Assembly (NCBI GenBank): GCA_015066845.1
Contig: SVNO01000001.1
Location: forward strand, 62,001-126,000
Length of the DNA stretch: 64,000 bases
Origin: Ruminococcus sp.
GTDB lineage: Bacteria; Bacillota; Clostridia; Oscillospirales; Ruminococcaceae
Reading direction: 5' to 3'
How positions within the stretch are numbered: position 1 is the first letter of the stretch; every line of letters starts with the position of its first letter. Shown here one piece after another: positions 27,338 through 35,662 of this stretch. The notes beneath the pieces were generated by a model. The model ran no database searches and was not told where the DNA came from. It saw only the letters and a program-made list of their open reading frames with translations. The position numbers and the translations under genes are program-made.

Positions 27338-28546
27338 TTAACCGACAGCGATTTCGGATGCTGTTGCTTCTGTAGATTCTGTGGTGTCAGTGCTTTCTGT
27401 TTCCTCCGCAGGTTCTGTGGACTCCACAACAGGTGCGGATGTATCCGGATAAATGAGATAGTACGGCTGCGATTCCGGCGGATTGTCGGGATAAACGAAA
27501 ATCGCAGGAATACCATGAAGTTTTGCCGAGATTGCGGATAACTCCACATTTTCACCTTCCGGCAGGGTAATCAAAGCAGCTTCCGGCATGATAGCAGCAC
27601 CGGATTTGAAAATATCCGCCTTTCCTGCAAGCAGCTTTTGTGCATCCACGGAAAGATAGAATGCCGTTGTAGGGGCAGTTTCCTGCATGGCGGTAAGCAG
27701 ATGCGCCAGTGCAGTGCCGCGATCCTGTGCGCTGGCACGGGGGTCAAGCATTGCAAGGTCAGTTTCGGAAAATTCAGGGAAATCCAGACTTTCACAGAGA
27801 ATATGTGCAAAGCCTGCGCCGGATATTTCCTCGGTAAGCTCGCACAGGTATGCTTTTGTCAGGGGGCTGAACGGGGAAAGCTGTGGTTTTCCGTCTGCAT
27901 TCACCCAGCGTTCGGAAGAACCGGCAAGATTGTAGGCAGATTCTTTGCAAAGCTGCGGATAAATGCTGTCGTCAAGAGTATCAATGACGGCACAGGGCAC
28001 ATAGCCGGCTTCGGTGATCATCCGGTGAATGTCCGCAAGGGGCATGGCTGCCATAACGGCACCGGATACAGAAGCTTCCTCAATCGTAGACGCATAGTAG
28101 AGATTGCCGCCCTTGGTTTTCAAGGGAACAAAAACGTGGCTGATGCCGTCAGGGAGGTTGTCCAGCGCGCGCTGCAATGCCTTAGCATCGGACAGAGCCG
28201 CGGAAGAAAACCGATATGCCTGCATCTGCACTTCTTCGGGCAGTTCCGGCTCAGCGGCAAGCGCGGTGGTTGCCGTGGTCTGAACCGGTTCGGATGGGGC
28301 GGGCGCGGTGGTTTCGGTCGGCAGAATCTGTTCCTCCTGCGGTTGCTCCGGAGGTGTCAAAAACCGCTGTTCTTCCAGAAAACGCATAATCGGGCCACCG
28401 ACACTGTAGCCGACGAACACGAGTACCCCAATGCCTGCAATGGTCATGACAACGGCACCGGAATTGCGGAAGAAACCTTTCACACGTTCAAAACGTGTTT
28501 TGTACCGATATATCTTTCGTCCTTTCGGTTTGAGTTTTTTATTCAA
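27338..28546 (-). CDS. Membrane-anchored glycoside hydrolase-like (DUF4015-type) protein
   Basis: 402 residues. A basic cytoplasmic start (KKLKPKGRKIYRYKTRFERVK) precedes one membrane helix near 32-50. A Pro/Thr/Glu-rich linker reaches to about 105. A folded domain beginning YRFSSAALSDAKALQRALDNL, with HVFVPLKTKGGNLYYAS, resembles the barrel-like DUF4015 putative glycoside hydrolases. The tail is again Glu/Thr/Ser-rich. The start codon is TTG with an AGGAGC site eight bases upstream. The protein should sit on the outer face of the membrane. It follows the Rnf-like trio by 47 bp. The enzymatic role is unproven; catalytic residues cannot be assigned from sequence alone. Confidence 0.65.
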   Translation of the reverse strand: MNKKLKPKGRKIYRYKTRFERVKGFFRNSGAVVMTIAGIGVLVFVGYSVGGPIMRFLEEQRFLTPPEQPQEEQILPTETTAPAPSEPVQTTATTALAAEPELPEEVQMQAYRFSSAALSDAKALQRALDNLPDGISHVFVPLKTKGGNLYYASTIEEASVSGAVMAAMPLADIHRMITEAGYVPCAVIDTLDDSIYPQLCKESAYNLAGSSERWVNADGKPQLSPFSPLTKAYLCELTEEISGAGFAHILCESLDFPEFSETDLAMLDPRASAQDRGTALAHLLTAMQETAPTTAFYLSVDAQKLLAGKADIFKSGAAIMPEAALITLPEGENVELSAISAKLHGIPAIFVYPDNPPESQPYYLIYPDTSAPVVESTEPAEETESTDTTESTEATASEIAVG

Positions 28547-28593
28547 TTGTATAGCTCCTCTCTCAGAGGATTGCCGCGTGACGCATCGTCCGG

Positions 28594-29238
28594 TCAGGCA
28601 GCAATCGCGTGGACTGCCATAGAAATCAGTCCGATATATAACAGAACAGCCGGATATCCCCGAAATGCTGCCGGAACTTCCTGACTGTACAGACGATGAC
28701 GCACAGCAAGCAGCATGAGGGATGCCAGCAAAAAGCCAAATCCTGTCTGCAAGCCGAACAAAGCCGCACCGAGCACACCGAGCGGGTCGCTGAAGTACAG
28801 CTGGAATCCTAAAAATTCCGCAGAGCCATAGTCGCCGCGCAGGAACATATCCGGTGTAAAGTACAGGTACAGTGTTCCCATCACGGCGCAGTTAAATGCA
28901 GACAGATGGACGTATTTTCTTATTGAGGCTGATTTTTCGCCGCCAATCCAGTAGGAAATCAGCAAAACCAGAAGGTATACCACCGCAATCACGGCAGTAT
29001 ACACAAGCGGCTGGAACATACTCATGGGGAATGTCATCAGCTGTACAAGCATGGGGATGCACTGATAGAGCAGCATGGTCAGAACGCTGGAAAGTACTGC
29101 AAACAGCGTCATCATCAGGGACAAAATCGCCAGATGAGAACGGTTTTTGGATGCGGTCATAAGCGTACTTGTACCAAGTGCCTTGGTCAGAATCAGATTA
29201 TCTGCCAGCAAGGACAGGAATGATGAAAAAATCCACAT
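28594..29238 (-). CDS. rnfA: RnfA-like membrane subunit, cluster cysteine partly lost
   Basis: 214 residues, about six membrane helices. The family hallmarks NLILTKALG, AFNCAVMG, GLQTGFGFLLA and the C-terminal VPAAFRGYPAVLLYIGLISMAV align with RnfA/NqrE. In those proteins two cysteines hold an intramembrane [2Fe-2S] cluster. Here the first one (the LGxC position) is Ser24, while the second is kept as Cys117. Third of three adjacent Rnf-like genes; rnfB, rnfC and rnfG are absent nearby. Recognisable homologue, uncertain function. Confidence 0.8.
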   Translation of the reverse strand: MWIFSSFLSLLADNLILTKALGTSTLMTASKNRSHLAILSLMMTLFAVLSSVLTMLLYQCIPMLVQLMTFPMSMFQPLVYTAVIAVVYLLVLLISYWIGGEKSASIRKYVHLSAFNCAVMGTLYLYFTPDMFLRGDYGSAEFLGFQLYFSDPLGVLGAALFGLQTGFGFLLASLMLLAVRHRLYSQEVPAAFRGYPAVLLYIGLISMAVHAIAA

Positions 29239-29265
29239 AACGGGTACTCCTTGGGCGGTGTCGCC

Positions 29266-29841
29266 CTATTCTTTCGGGAAAATATTTCTGTGCAGCGCAC
29301 AAAGCACACCAAGCAGAATGAAACCTGCCCACGGCGCGGAAAAGCCCTGCAGCAGCAGCGGCATATCGACGGCTCTGCCGCAGATCGTACCGTATGCGAG
29401 AATTTCGCGCACAAGTCCGACCAGAATCGCGGTCAGACAGAAGCCGGCAATATGGAAAAACAATGCCGGAAGCATGACACGCCTGCGGAGCCGGAAAAAA
29501 TACAGCTCGGAATGCAGGACAATCATGGAATTCACTGCAAGCAGCGGAAAATAGATACCGATGCTGGCATAGTTGAGATAGGTGTAAAGCAGGCTGACCG
29601 GAGCGCAGACGAGCGCGCCTGTCAGTGCATAGAGTACAACTTTGACGGCAAATGGCAGCTTTTTCGGGTAAAAAGAGCTGATGAGCACCGTCAGCAGTGT
29701 GATACACGCAAACATCAGGGATAGAATCAATGCCTTCGGGAGCGTATTGCAGCAAACCACGATGGGGGCAATGACCATGCCCTCTGCGAGCACGGCATTT
29801 TTCCGCAATGCGCCATCAAGAACGGAGAATCGGGATTTCAT
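29266..29841 (-). CDS. rnfE: RnfE-like membrane subunit lacking the cluster cysteines
   Basis: 191 residues, about six membrane helices. LRKNAVLAEGMVIAPIVV, YFPLLAVNSMIV and VGLVREILAYGTICG align with RnfE/NqrD. The two conserved cluster cysteines of that family fall on Ala25 and Ser105 here. ATG 29841 overlaps the rnfD-like stop as ATGA and has a GGAGGAA site. Homology is clear in order and topology, but electron transfer through a [2Fe-2S] centre would not be possible in this subunit if the alignment is right. Confidence 0.78.
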   Translation of the reverse strand: MKSRFSVLDGALRKNAVLAEGMVIAPIVVCCNTLPKALILSLMFACITLLTVLISSFYPKKLPFAVKVVLYALTGALVCAPVSLLYTYLNYASIGIYFPLLAVNSMIVLHSELYFFRLRRRVMLPALFFHIAGFCLTAILVGLVREILAYGTICGRAVDMPLLLQGFSAPWAGFILLGVLCALHRNIFPKE

Positions 29842-30776
29842 GCCTGTTCCTCCGTTTCTGCAAGTGCTGCCTTGCGCTGTTCTTTGCGCTGAAGCAAAGC
29901 CTTTTCCGCTGCGGCAAGCAGATGCCACAGGGGGCTTGTCAGCAGCATGGCAATGACAACACCATATTCAAGTCTTGCATATTCGAGTAAGAACCATGTC
30001 ACAAGACCTGTGATTGCTCCGGCAAGGAGCAGGAAATAGCTGTTTTTGAGCTGTTCTGCCATATCGCCCATAAGGAATACCAGTGCAAACAGCAGCATAT
30101 TTCCGGAAAAGAGCAGTACAGCCGGAAAATGTCCAATCAGGGAGAATAGAGAAATGCTCAGTACAAAGCCGAAAAATGCCCAATAAGACAATTTGCGGCG
30201 AAGCAGCAGAATGAACAATCCGACCAGAAGCAGCAGAATGCAGCCAGCTCCCATGGGGGACGGGAACGCGCCCATGAAGAAGTCAAGCATGTCCAGACGG
30301 AGTGCGCCTTGTGCGAAAATATCCTGACTCAAGGACGCGGTGCGCTGCACCTGATTGCCGAACAATGCCAGCCGCTGTCCTGCTTGCGGAAAGAGGAGAA
30401 CTTCCTGTTTCCAGCAAATCAATGCGAACAGATAGCCGACTGCTGCCGGTGGGAACAGATAACTGCCGCGGCTGCCGAATGCGTGAATGCCGATTGCGAC
30501 CAGAAATACCGTACTGAGAATAACGATGGAATAGGGTATGGTCGCCGGAAAGAGCAATGCCATGACTACCGCCGAAGCTGCATTGCACAAATCTACAGTA
30601 TGGTAGGCTTTTTTCTGCAAGAACAGGCAGAAGAAATCCGTGAGAACCGCTGTGACTGCCGCAAGTCCGAGGACAGCGGCGGCGCGGATTCCGTAGTAGA
30701 ACACGCTCAGCAGACAGATGGTACAGAGTATCAGCCAGAATTCCGGACTCCGTGTGCGGTGTTCAAATTGCATCAT
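29838..30776 (-). CDS. rnfD: RnfD/NqrB-like membrane subunit without the flavinylation motif
   Basis: 312 residues with about nine membrane helices. LDFFMGAFPSPMGAG matches the DLFLGxxPGSxGE segment of RnfD, and the preceding and following hydrophobic helices also align. The SGAT-type motif whose Thr carries covalent FMN is not present before it; the corresponding stretch reads QRTASLSQDIFAQG. ATG 30776 overlaps the rpe stop as ATGA. First of the three Rnf-like genes in the order D-E-A. Confidence 0.78.
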   Translation of the reverse strand: MMQFEHRTRSPEFWLILCTICLLSVFYYGIRAAAVLGLAAVTAVLTDFFCLFLQKKAYHTVDLCNAASAVVMALLFPATIPYSIVILSTVFLVAIGIHAFGSRGSYLFPPAAVGYLFALICWKQEVLLFPQAGQRLALFGNQVQRTASLSQDIFAQGALRLDMLDFFMGAFPSPMGAGCILLLLVGLFILLLRRKLSYWAFFGFVLSISLFSLIGHFPAVLLFSGNMLLFALVFLMGDMAEQLKNSYFLLLAGAITGLVTWFLLEYARLEYGVVIAMLLTSPLWHLLAAAEKALLQRKEQRKAALAETEEQA

Positions 30777-31450
30777 ACGCAAGCCTGTTGTGCCTGTGCA
30801 GCAAAGGAACGCAAGCCATCCATCGTTGCCTGCACATCCTCCTGCTTGAACAGATAACTGCCCACAACAAGCACATCCGCACCTGCACCACTTGCAATGG
30901 GCGCAGTTTCGGCATTGATGCCGCCGTCAACCTGAAGCATGATCTCTCTGCCGCTGGCATTGATGGCATCACGCAGCGTTTCGACTTTTTTCGTCATATC
31001 GTGGATATAGCCCTGACCGCCGAAGCCCGGCTCAACCGTCATGACCAGCACAAGCTCCACCCTGTCCAGAAACGGGAGTACCGCTTCTGCCGGTGTTGCG
31101 GGCTTGACGGAAATGCCTGCCTTACAGCCTGCGGCATGGATCGCGTCAATGGTCGCGTCCGGATCGCTTTCACTTTCAAGATGGAACGTGATAAGCTCCG
31201 CGCCTGCCTTGGCAAATGCCTCCACATATTTCAGCGGGTCTGTAATCATCAGATGCACATCCTTGTACAGACTGGTGATGCCGGACAGGGCATTGAGAAC
31301 GGGAACGCCGAACGAAATATTATTGACAAACACGCCGTCCATGACATCAAAATGCAGCATATCTGCGCCGGCGGTTTCCAGTTTGTGTATCACATCCTCC
31401 AGATGCAGCAAATCCGCATTGAGGATGGAAGCAGAAATCTTTGTTTCCAA
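30773..31450 (-). CDS. rpe: Ribulose-phosphate 3-epimerase
   Basis: 225 residues. It interconverts ribulose-5-phosphate and xylulose-5-phosphate in the pentose phosphate pathway. TIM-barrel motifs SASILNADLL, LHFDVMDGVFV (catalytic Asp and His), VMTVEPGFGGQ and QVDGGIN are intact. The start is best read as TTG 31450, four bases after GGAGGTG; a GTG at 31474 is in frame but has no ribosome site. It overlaps the rnfD-like gene by four bases, so the Rnf-like trio depends on its promoter. Confidence 0.95.
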   Translation of the reverse strand: METKISASILNADLLHLEDVIHKLETAGADMLHFDVMDGVFVNNISFGVPVLNALSGITSLYKDVHLMITDPLKYVEAFAKAGAELITFHLESESDPDATIDAIHAAGCKAGISVKPATPAEAVLPFLDRVELVLVMTVEPGFGGQGYIHDMTKKVETLRDAINASGREIMLQVDGGINAETAPIASGAGADVLVVGSYLFKQEDVQATMDGLRSFAAQAQQACV

Positions 31451-31471
31451 ATTGCACCTCCATAAAATCAG

Positions 31472-31487
31472 CACGGAATGTTCCGTG
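31472..31487. promoter_or_regulatory. 16-bp perfect palindrome in the rpe leader
   Basis: CACGGAATGTTCCGTG, eight-base half-sites without a gap except the central TG. It lies 17 bp downstream of the -10 box, a position suited to a repressor operator or an mRNA hairpin just before the ribosome site. Confidence 0.55.
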
Positions 31488-31503
31488 ACAACTTTCTTAT
31501 TCT

Positions 31504-31532
31504 ATTATACCTGATTATGCGCGTTCCGTCAA
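31504..31532 (-). promoter_or_regulatory. Sigma-A promoter for rpe and the Rnf-like genes
   Basis: Minus strand TTGACG (31527-31532), 17-bp spacer, TATAAT (31504-31509). Confidence 0.8.
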
Positions 31533-31648
31533 TAGCTGTGAACGGTTTTTTTCAAAAAAATCTTCCCTCAATCCATCCCGAAACTGTCACGCGCCGGACA
31601 TATTCCCCGAATTTCGCGCATACGATGCGGTAATCGGGAGGTGCTGCC

Positions 31649-33208
31649 ATGCAGAGAAATATCATGAAGGATACCATCCTGCTGACCGTCATTCAGATGG
31701 TACTCGATGGGCTTGGATTGTTGCTGAATGTGTTCATGACTGACGTGCTCGGTACGGAAGCCATTGGAATGCTGTCGCTGACAGCTTCGTTTTTCGCCCT
31801 TGCAGCGACTACGGCAAGCGGCAATGTCTTTCTCTGTGCAAGCCGCTTCCTTTCGGAGGAACTGGGGAAACCGCAGCGCGACCCCCTGCGCGTTCTGCGC
31901 TATTGTCTGGGCGTGAGTCTTGTGCTCAGCGGATTGACGGCGGCAGTTATCTGCCTGTTTGCGCCGTTTTTCAGTACAAAATTCCTGCATGACGAGGCAC
32001 TGACCTTTCCCATCCGCATGATGGCAGGTGCACTGCCGGTGTTGACGGTAACTGCCTGTATGCGCGGGTATTTCAATGCCTGCTGCTATGTGAAAATCTG
32101 CGCGGTATCGGACGCACTGGGATTCCTTGTGCGCTGTCTGCTGATGGCTCTGGTGGTCTGGTTCATCACGCCTGAAACAGGAACGGGACTGTGCAGTATG
32201 ACAGCACTGTGCACGGTGGGTGGTTCACTTGCCGCATTGGTGTACCTGCTCCTGAACTTTCGCAGCCGCCGTGCAATGCGTACGGGGAAGGTATCCATTT
32301 CCCTCCCCTGCTATCTGCGCCTTGCCGTGCCTGTGATGGCAGGCAGTGCCCTGACCTCTCTGCTCAGCTCAGCAAATGACGCGCTCGTTCCGATCACCTT
32401 ACAGCAGGCAGGCAATTCCACGGGGGACGCGCTGAGTCAGTTCGGCATTTTTGAGGCAATCATTATTCCCACGCTCTTTTTCCCCTCCACCATCCTCTGT
32501 TCCCTCTCCGGCATTCTCGTTACAGAAACGGCGCGTGAATCGGCTGCGTGCAACAAGCAGCGGATCGCACAGCTTTCAGAAAAGGTCATCCGGCAGACGC
32601 TTGTCTTTGCCGTATTTGTCACCGCGCTGCTTCTGCGTTTCGGGCATGGTCTGGGGATGATGCTCGGCGGTGGAGAAATCGGGGGCAGAATGATCGTACT
32701 GCTCGCGCCGGTCGTGCCGTTCATCTATCTGGAAATCGTGCTCGAAAGCCTGATAAAGGGCATGGGTGCGCAGGGCTTTTCCTCGCTCAATTATCTGGCA
32801 GAATACATCATCCGCATTTCTGCCGTGCTTGTCTGTATTCCCCTGTTCGGGTTCTACGGCATTGTCATTTCCTACTACGCAAGCAATGTCTGCGGCAATC
32901 TGGCAAGGCTTGTGATGGTACTGCGCAAAACGGAACTCAAACCCCAATGGGAACGGATTTTAGGCATTCCCGTTTTCTCCGCAGTCCTTGCTGTGCAAGT
33001 GCCTGACGCACTTTGTCTGCTGCTGCGAATCGAAGCAGATACAAACGCGCTGACGATGGGAGGGTATGCGCTGGTATGCGGTTTGCTCTATCTTTTGGTA
33101 CAGCGGATGCTTTTTTCTGGAAATGTGACTGGATTTGTTGACATTTCGCGGAAACTATGTTATAATGAATTGCAAGAAAAGACAGTTCGCGGCAAACACC
33201 TGTCTTAA
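31649..33208 (+). CDS. MATE/MurJ-SpoVB-like flippase (polysaccharide biosynthesis family)
   Basis: 519 residues with about 14 hydrophobic helices. The opening MKDTILLTVIQMVLDGLGLLLNVFMTDVLG resembles the MOP-superfamily lipid-linked precursor flippases such as SpoVB and MurJ. Likely role is export of a lipid-linked saccharide, possibly lipid II, across the membrane. GGGAGGTG precedes the ATG. The que operon promoter lies inside its 3' end. Multidrug MATE function is an alternative. Confidence 0.75.
   Translation: MQRNIMKDTILLTVIQMVLDGLGLLLNVFMTDVLGTEAIGMLSLTASFFALAATTASGNVFLCASRFLSEELGKPQRDPLRVLRYCLGVSLVLSGLTAAVICLFAPFFSTKFLHDEALTFPIRMMAGALPVLTVTACMRGYFNACCYVKICAVSDALGFLVRCLLMALVVWFITPETGTGLCSMTALCTVGGSLAALVYLLLNFRSRRAMRTGKVSISLPCYLRLAVPVMAGSALTSLLSSANDALVPITLQQAGNSTGDALSQFGIFEAIIIPTLFFPSTILCSLSGILVTETARESAACNKQRIAQLSEKVIRQTLVFAVFVTALLLRFGHGLGMMLGGGEIGGRMIVLLAPVVPFIYLEIVLESLIKGMGAQGFSSLNYLAEYIIRISAVLVCIPLFGFYGIVISYYASNVCGNLARLVMVLRKTELKPQWERILGIPVFSAVLAVQVPDALCLLLRIEADTNALTMGGYALVCGLLYLLVQRMLFSGNVTGFVDISRKLCYNELQEKTVRGKHLS
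33138..33166 (+). promoter_or_regulatory. Sigma-A promoter for the queuosine-precursor operon
   Basis: TTGACA (33138-33143), 17-bp spacer, TATAAT (33161-33166), located within the last codons of the flippase gene. Confidence 0.85.
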
Positions 33209-33217
33209 AACGGCAAC
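33179..33217 (+). promoter_or_regulatory. PreQ1 class I-like riboswitch aptamer
   Basis: P1 stem AAGACAG/CTGTCTT (33179-33185 with 33200-33206), loop containing TTCGCGGCAAACAC and an A-rich tail TTAAAACGGCAACG. This resembles the TCGCAG...AAC loop and TTAACAAAAC tail of known preQ1-I aptamers. Position, just after the promoter and before a terminator and the complete que operon, supports it. The tail-loop pseudoknot pairing is not proven by eye. Confidence 0.7.
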
Positions 33218-33237
33218 GTTTTAGAAGAAAACCGTGT

Positions 33238-33270
33238 GCTGTGTTCTGCATGTCAGAACGCAGCTTTTTT
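33238..33270 (+). terminator. Intrinsic terminator in the que leader (attenuator)
   Basis: Eleven-base-pair stem GCTGTGTTCTG/CAGAACGCAGC (one G-T pair) with a five-base loop, then TTTTTT at 33265-33270. It lies between the preQ1-like aptamer and queD, so the operon is probably switched off by premature termination when preQ1 is plentiful. Confidence 0.88.
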
Positions 33271-33303
33271 AGAGCAATACCACACAAAACCGGAGGTAGA
33301 TTT

Positions 33304-33723
33304 ATGTACACGCTCACAACATCCGCCGCTTTTGACAGTGCGCATTTTCTGCATGGCTACGATGGAAAATGCGCCAATATCCATGGTCATCGCTGGACGC
33401 TGACCGTGACCATTGCCAGTGAAACCCTGCAGCATAGCGGTCAGCAGGACGGCATGGTGCTCGATTTCAGCGACCTTAAAAAGGCTGTACGCGCTCTTGC
33501 GGACGCTTGGGACCACGCGCTGATTTATCAGGAAAATTCCCTGAAAGCGGCAACCATCGCCGCACTGCATGACGAGCAGTTCCGGATAATTGCCGTACCA
33601 TTCCGCCCGACGGCAGAGCATATGGCAAAGTACTTTTTTGATACACTGAAAGCGCAGGGCTTGCCGGTCAGACAGGTGCTTGTCTATGAAACACCGGAAA
33701 ACTGCGCCGGCTATGAGGAGTGA
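33304..33723 (+). CDS. queD: 6-carboxy-5,6,7,8-tetrahydropterin synthase
   Basis: 139 residues. It converts dihydroneopterin triphosphate to 6-carboxytetrahydropterin in 7-deazaguanine synthesis. The zinc/catalytic motif CANIHGH is at residues 20-26, and an N-terminal AAFDSAHFL supplies another zinc histidine. AAAACCGGAGG precedes the ATG. First gene of the que operon; queE follows after three bases. Confidence 0.95.
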   Translation: MYTLTTSAAFDSAHFLHGYDGKCANIHGHRWTLTVTIASETLQHSGQQDGMVLDFSDLKKAVRALADAWDHALIYQENSLKAATIAALHDEQFRIIAVPFRPTAEHMAKYFFDTLKAQGLPVRQVLVYETPENCAGYEE

Positions 33724-33726
33724 AAA

Positions 33727-34392
33727 ATGGCTGAATTCAAAGTTTGTGAACGTTTTGTCAGCATCAACGGCGAAGCGGCACATGCCGGAGAACTGGCAGT
33801 GTTCCTGCGCTTTTGCGGCTGTAATCTGCAATGCAGCTATTGCGATACTGCATGGGCGAATGCGGAAAATGCACCGTATACGGTGTATACCACACAGGAG
33901 CTTTGCGATTATGTGGCATCGACCGGTGTGAAAAATGTCACGCTCACGGGCGGTGAACCGCTTTTGCAGGAACACCTGCCGGAGCTGCTGGAGGCTCTCC
34001 ATGCGCTGGATGTCCGCACAGAAATTGAAACCAACGGCAGTATCCCCATTGCACCCTATGCACAGTCGGCTGCGCGTCCGGTGTTTACACTTGACTACAA
34101 ATGCCCGACAAGCGGCATGGAAGCGCAGATGTGCATGGACAATTACCATTATCTGCAAGCCCACGACAGCGTGAAATTCGTGGTCGGCTCGCAGGAGGAT
34201 TTGGAAAAGGCACGGGAAATCATTACAGCATATTCCCTTGCACAGCGCTGCCACGTTTTTCTCAGTCCCGTGTTCGGGAGCATTGAACCGAAGGACATTG
34301 TGGCATATATGCAGGAACACCGGATGAACGGCGTGAGGATGCAGCTGCAAATGCACAAATTCATCTGGCATCCAGAAGAAAGAGGGGTATAA
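33727..34392 (+). CDS. queE: 7-carboxy-7-deazaguanine synthase
   Basis: 221 residues. Radical SAM enzyme making the 7-deazaguanine ring from 6-carboxytetrahydropterin. The cluster motif CNLQCSYC (C-x3-C-x2-C) is near residues 32-39, as in most QueE. NVTLTGGEPLLQ gives the SAM-binding GGE motif. It sits between queD and folE with almost no spacing. Confidence 0.95.
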   Translation: MAEFKVCERFVSINGEAAHAGELAVFLRFCGCNLQCSYCDTAWANAENAPYTVYTTQELCDYVASTGVKNVTLTGGEPLLQEHLPELLEALHALDVRTEIETNGSIPIAPYAQSAARPVFTLDYKCPTSGMEAQMCMDNYHYLQAHDSVKFVVGSQEDLEKAREIITAYSLAQRCHVFLSPVFGSIEPKDIVAYMQEHRMNGVRMQLQMHKFIWHPEERGV

Positions 34393-34393
34393 T

Positions 34394-34969
34394 ATGGCGA
34401 TAGACCAAGAAAAACTGCAATACCATATTCGCGGCATTCTTGAAGCCATCGGCGAAGATACACAGCGCGAGGGACTTTTGGAAACCCCCGAACGCACGGC
34501 GCGGATGTATGCGGAAATGCTGGAGGGATGCAATTATACGAATGCGGAAATTGCGGAAATGTTCGGGAAAACCTTTACACAGGCACAGGGGGCTGCGCAG
34601 GATCTGGTCGTCATGCGCGATATTGAAATTTTTAGTTTCTGCGAGCATCACATGGCTCTGATGTATGATATGAAAGTGACGATTGCCTATGTACCAAACG
34701 GCAAGGTCATAGGGCTGAGTAAGATGGCGAGGATTGCGGAAATGGCTGCCAAACGCCTGCAATTGCAGGAGAAAATCGGCAGCGACATTGCAGAGATCAT
34801 GCAGCTTGCAACGGGCTGTGAGGATGTGGCAGTATTCATTGAGGGCAAGCACAGCTGCATGACGGCAAGGGGCATCAAAAATACGCCTGCCATCACGCGC
34901 ACACAAACGCTCCGCGGCAGATTTTCCACGGATGCGGTGCTTTTGCAGAGAGTGGGGCTTGCACCTTGA
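34394..34969 (+). CDS. folE: GTP cyclohydrolase I
   Basis: 191 residues. Converts GTP to dihydroneopterin triphosphate, the first step for both folate and queuosine. Zinc ligands are seen in FCEHHMALM and HSCMTARG; the GLSKMARIAE segment is also conserved. The ATG follows the queE stop by one base. Its place inside the que operon suggests that this copy mainly feeds 7-deazaguanine synthesis. Confidence 0.96.
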   Translation: MAIDQEKLQYHIRGILEAIGEDTQREGLLETPERTARMYAEMLEGCNYTNAEIAEMFGKTFTQAQGAAQDLVVMRDIEIFSFCEHHMALMYDMKVTIAYVPNGKVIGLSKMARIAEMAAKRLQLQEKIGSDIAEIMQLATGCEDVAVFIEGKHSCMTARGIKNTPAITRTQTLRGRFSTDAVLLQRVGLAP

Positions 34970-35658
34970 CCGAACGATTCAGACTGCGGCACACGCCGCG
35001 GGAGTCCTATTTTGTGACAGGAACGCTTATGTGCACCGGCGGTTTTCTGGAGGCGTACACCTTTTTGCTCAAAGGCGGTGTATTTGCCAATGCACAGACG
35101 GGAAACCTCGCATTATTGGGCATTGCAGCAGCACAGGGCAACTGGATGCAGGTATTGCACTGCACCGTTCCGGTCATCGCCTACATCATCGGTATTCTGC
35201 TGACGCTGCACATGCAAAAGCATCTCAGGCAAGGACTGCGCTGGGAAACGCTGTTCGTTCTGCTGGAAATCCTCATTCTCACCGTGGTTGGATTTCTGCC
35301 GGCATCCGTTTCCTTTGCCGTATCCACAGTTGCTGTGTCCTTTGTCTGCGCCATGCAGTATAACACCTTTACCAAGGCGCACGGCATTCCGATGGCAACA
35401 ACATTCTGTACCAATAATCTACGGCAGGCGGTCATCTGGTTTTACAAGGCGAAGCATCACAATGCGCAGGCACGGCAGAAAGCGTGGTTTTTTGTGCGGC
35501 ATCTGCTTTGCTTTGTCGGCGGTGCACTGGTCGGGAGCATCCTGTGCAGCTGCATGGCAGAACGTGCCATCTGGGTAAATGCAGCGGCACTTATTCCGGC
35601 GGCGGTCATTATGATTTCTGCGGATTTGCGCAAGCATCCTCAGGCAACAAGGAGGTAA
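34966..35658 (+). CDS. DUF1275 (YoaK-like) membrane protein
   Basis: 230 residues with about six membrane helices. The signature GGFLEAYTFLLKGGVFANAQTGNLALLG is that of DUF1275. The start codon is TTG 34966, overlapping the folE stop by four bases; an in-frame ATG at residue 22 would lose the conserved RESYF stretch. Its place between folE and queC suggests a role linked to deazaguanine metabolism, for example export or salvage of a pathway compound, but the family has no firmly established function. Confidence 0.82.
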   Translation: MTERFRLRHTPRESYFVTGTLMCTGGFLEAYTFLLKGGVFANAQTGNLALLGIAAAQGNWMQVLHCTVPVIAYIIGILLTLHMQKHLRQGLRWETLFVLLEILILTVVGFLPASVSFAVSTVAVSFVCAMQYNTFTKAHGIPMATTFCTNNLRQAVIWFYKAKHHNAQARQKAWFFVRHLLCFVGGALVGSILCSCMAERAIWVNAAALIPAAVIMISADLRKHPQATRR

Positions 35659-35662
35659 ATTG

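Noticed and set aside
33238-33270. Leader hairpin read as the end of the flippase gene only
   Set aside because: The que promoter at 33138-33166 lies before it, so it acts in the que transcript as an attenuator, though it may also stop flippase transcripts.
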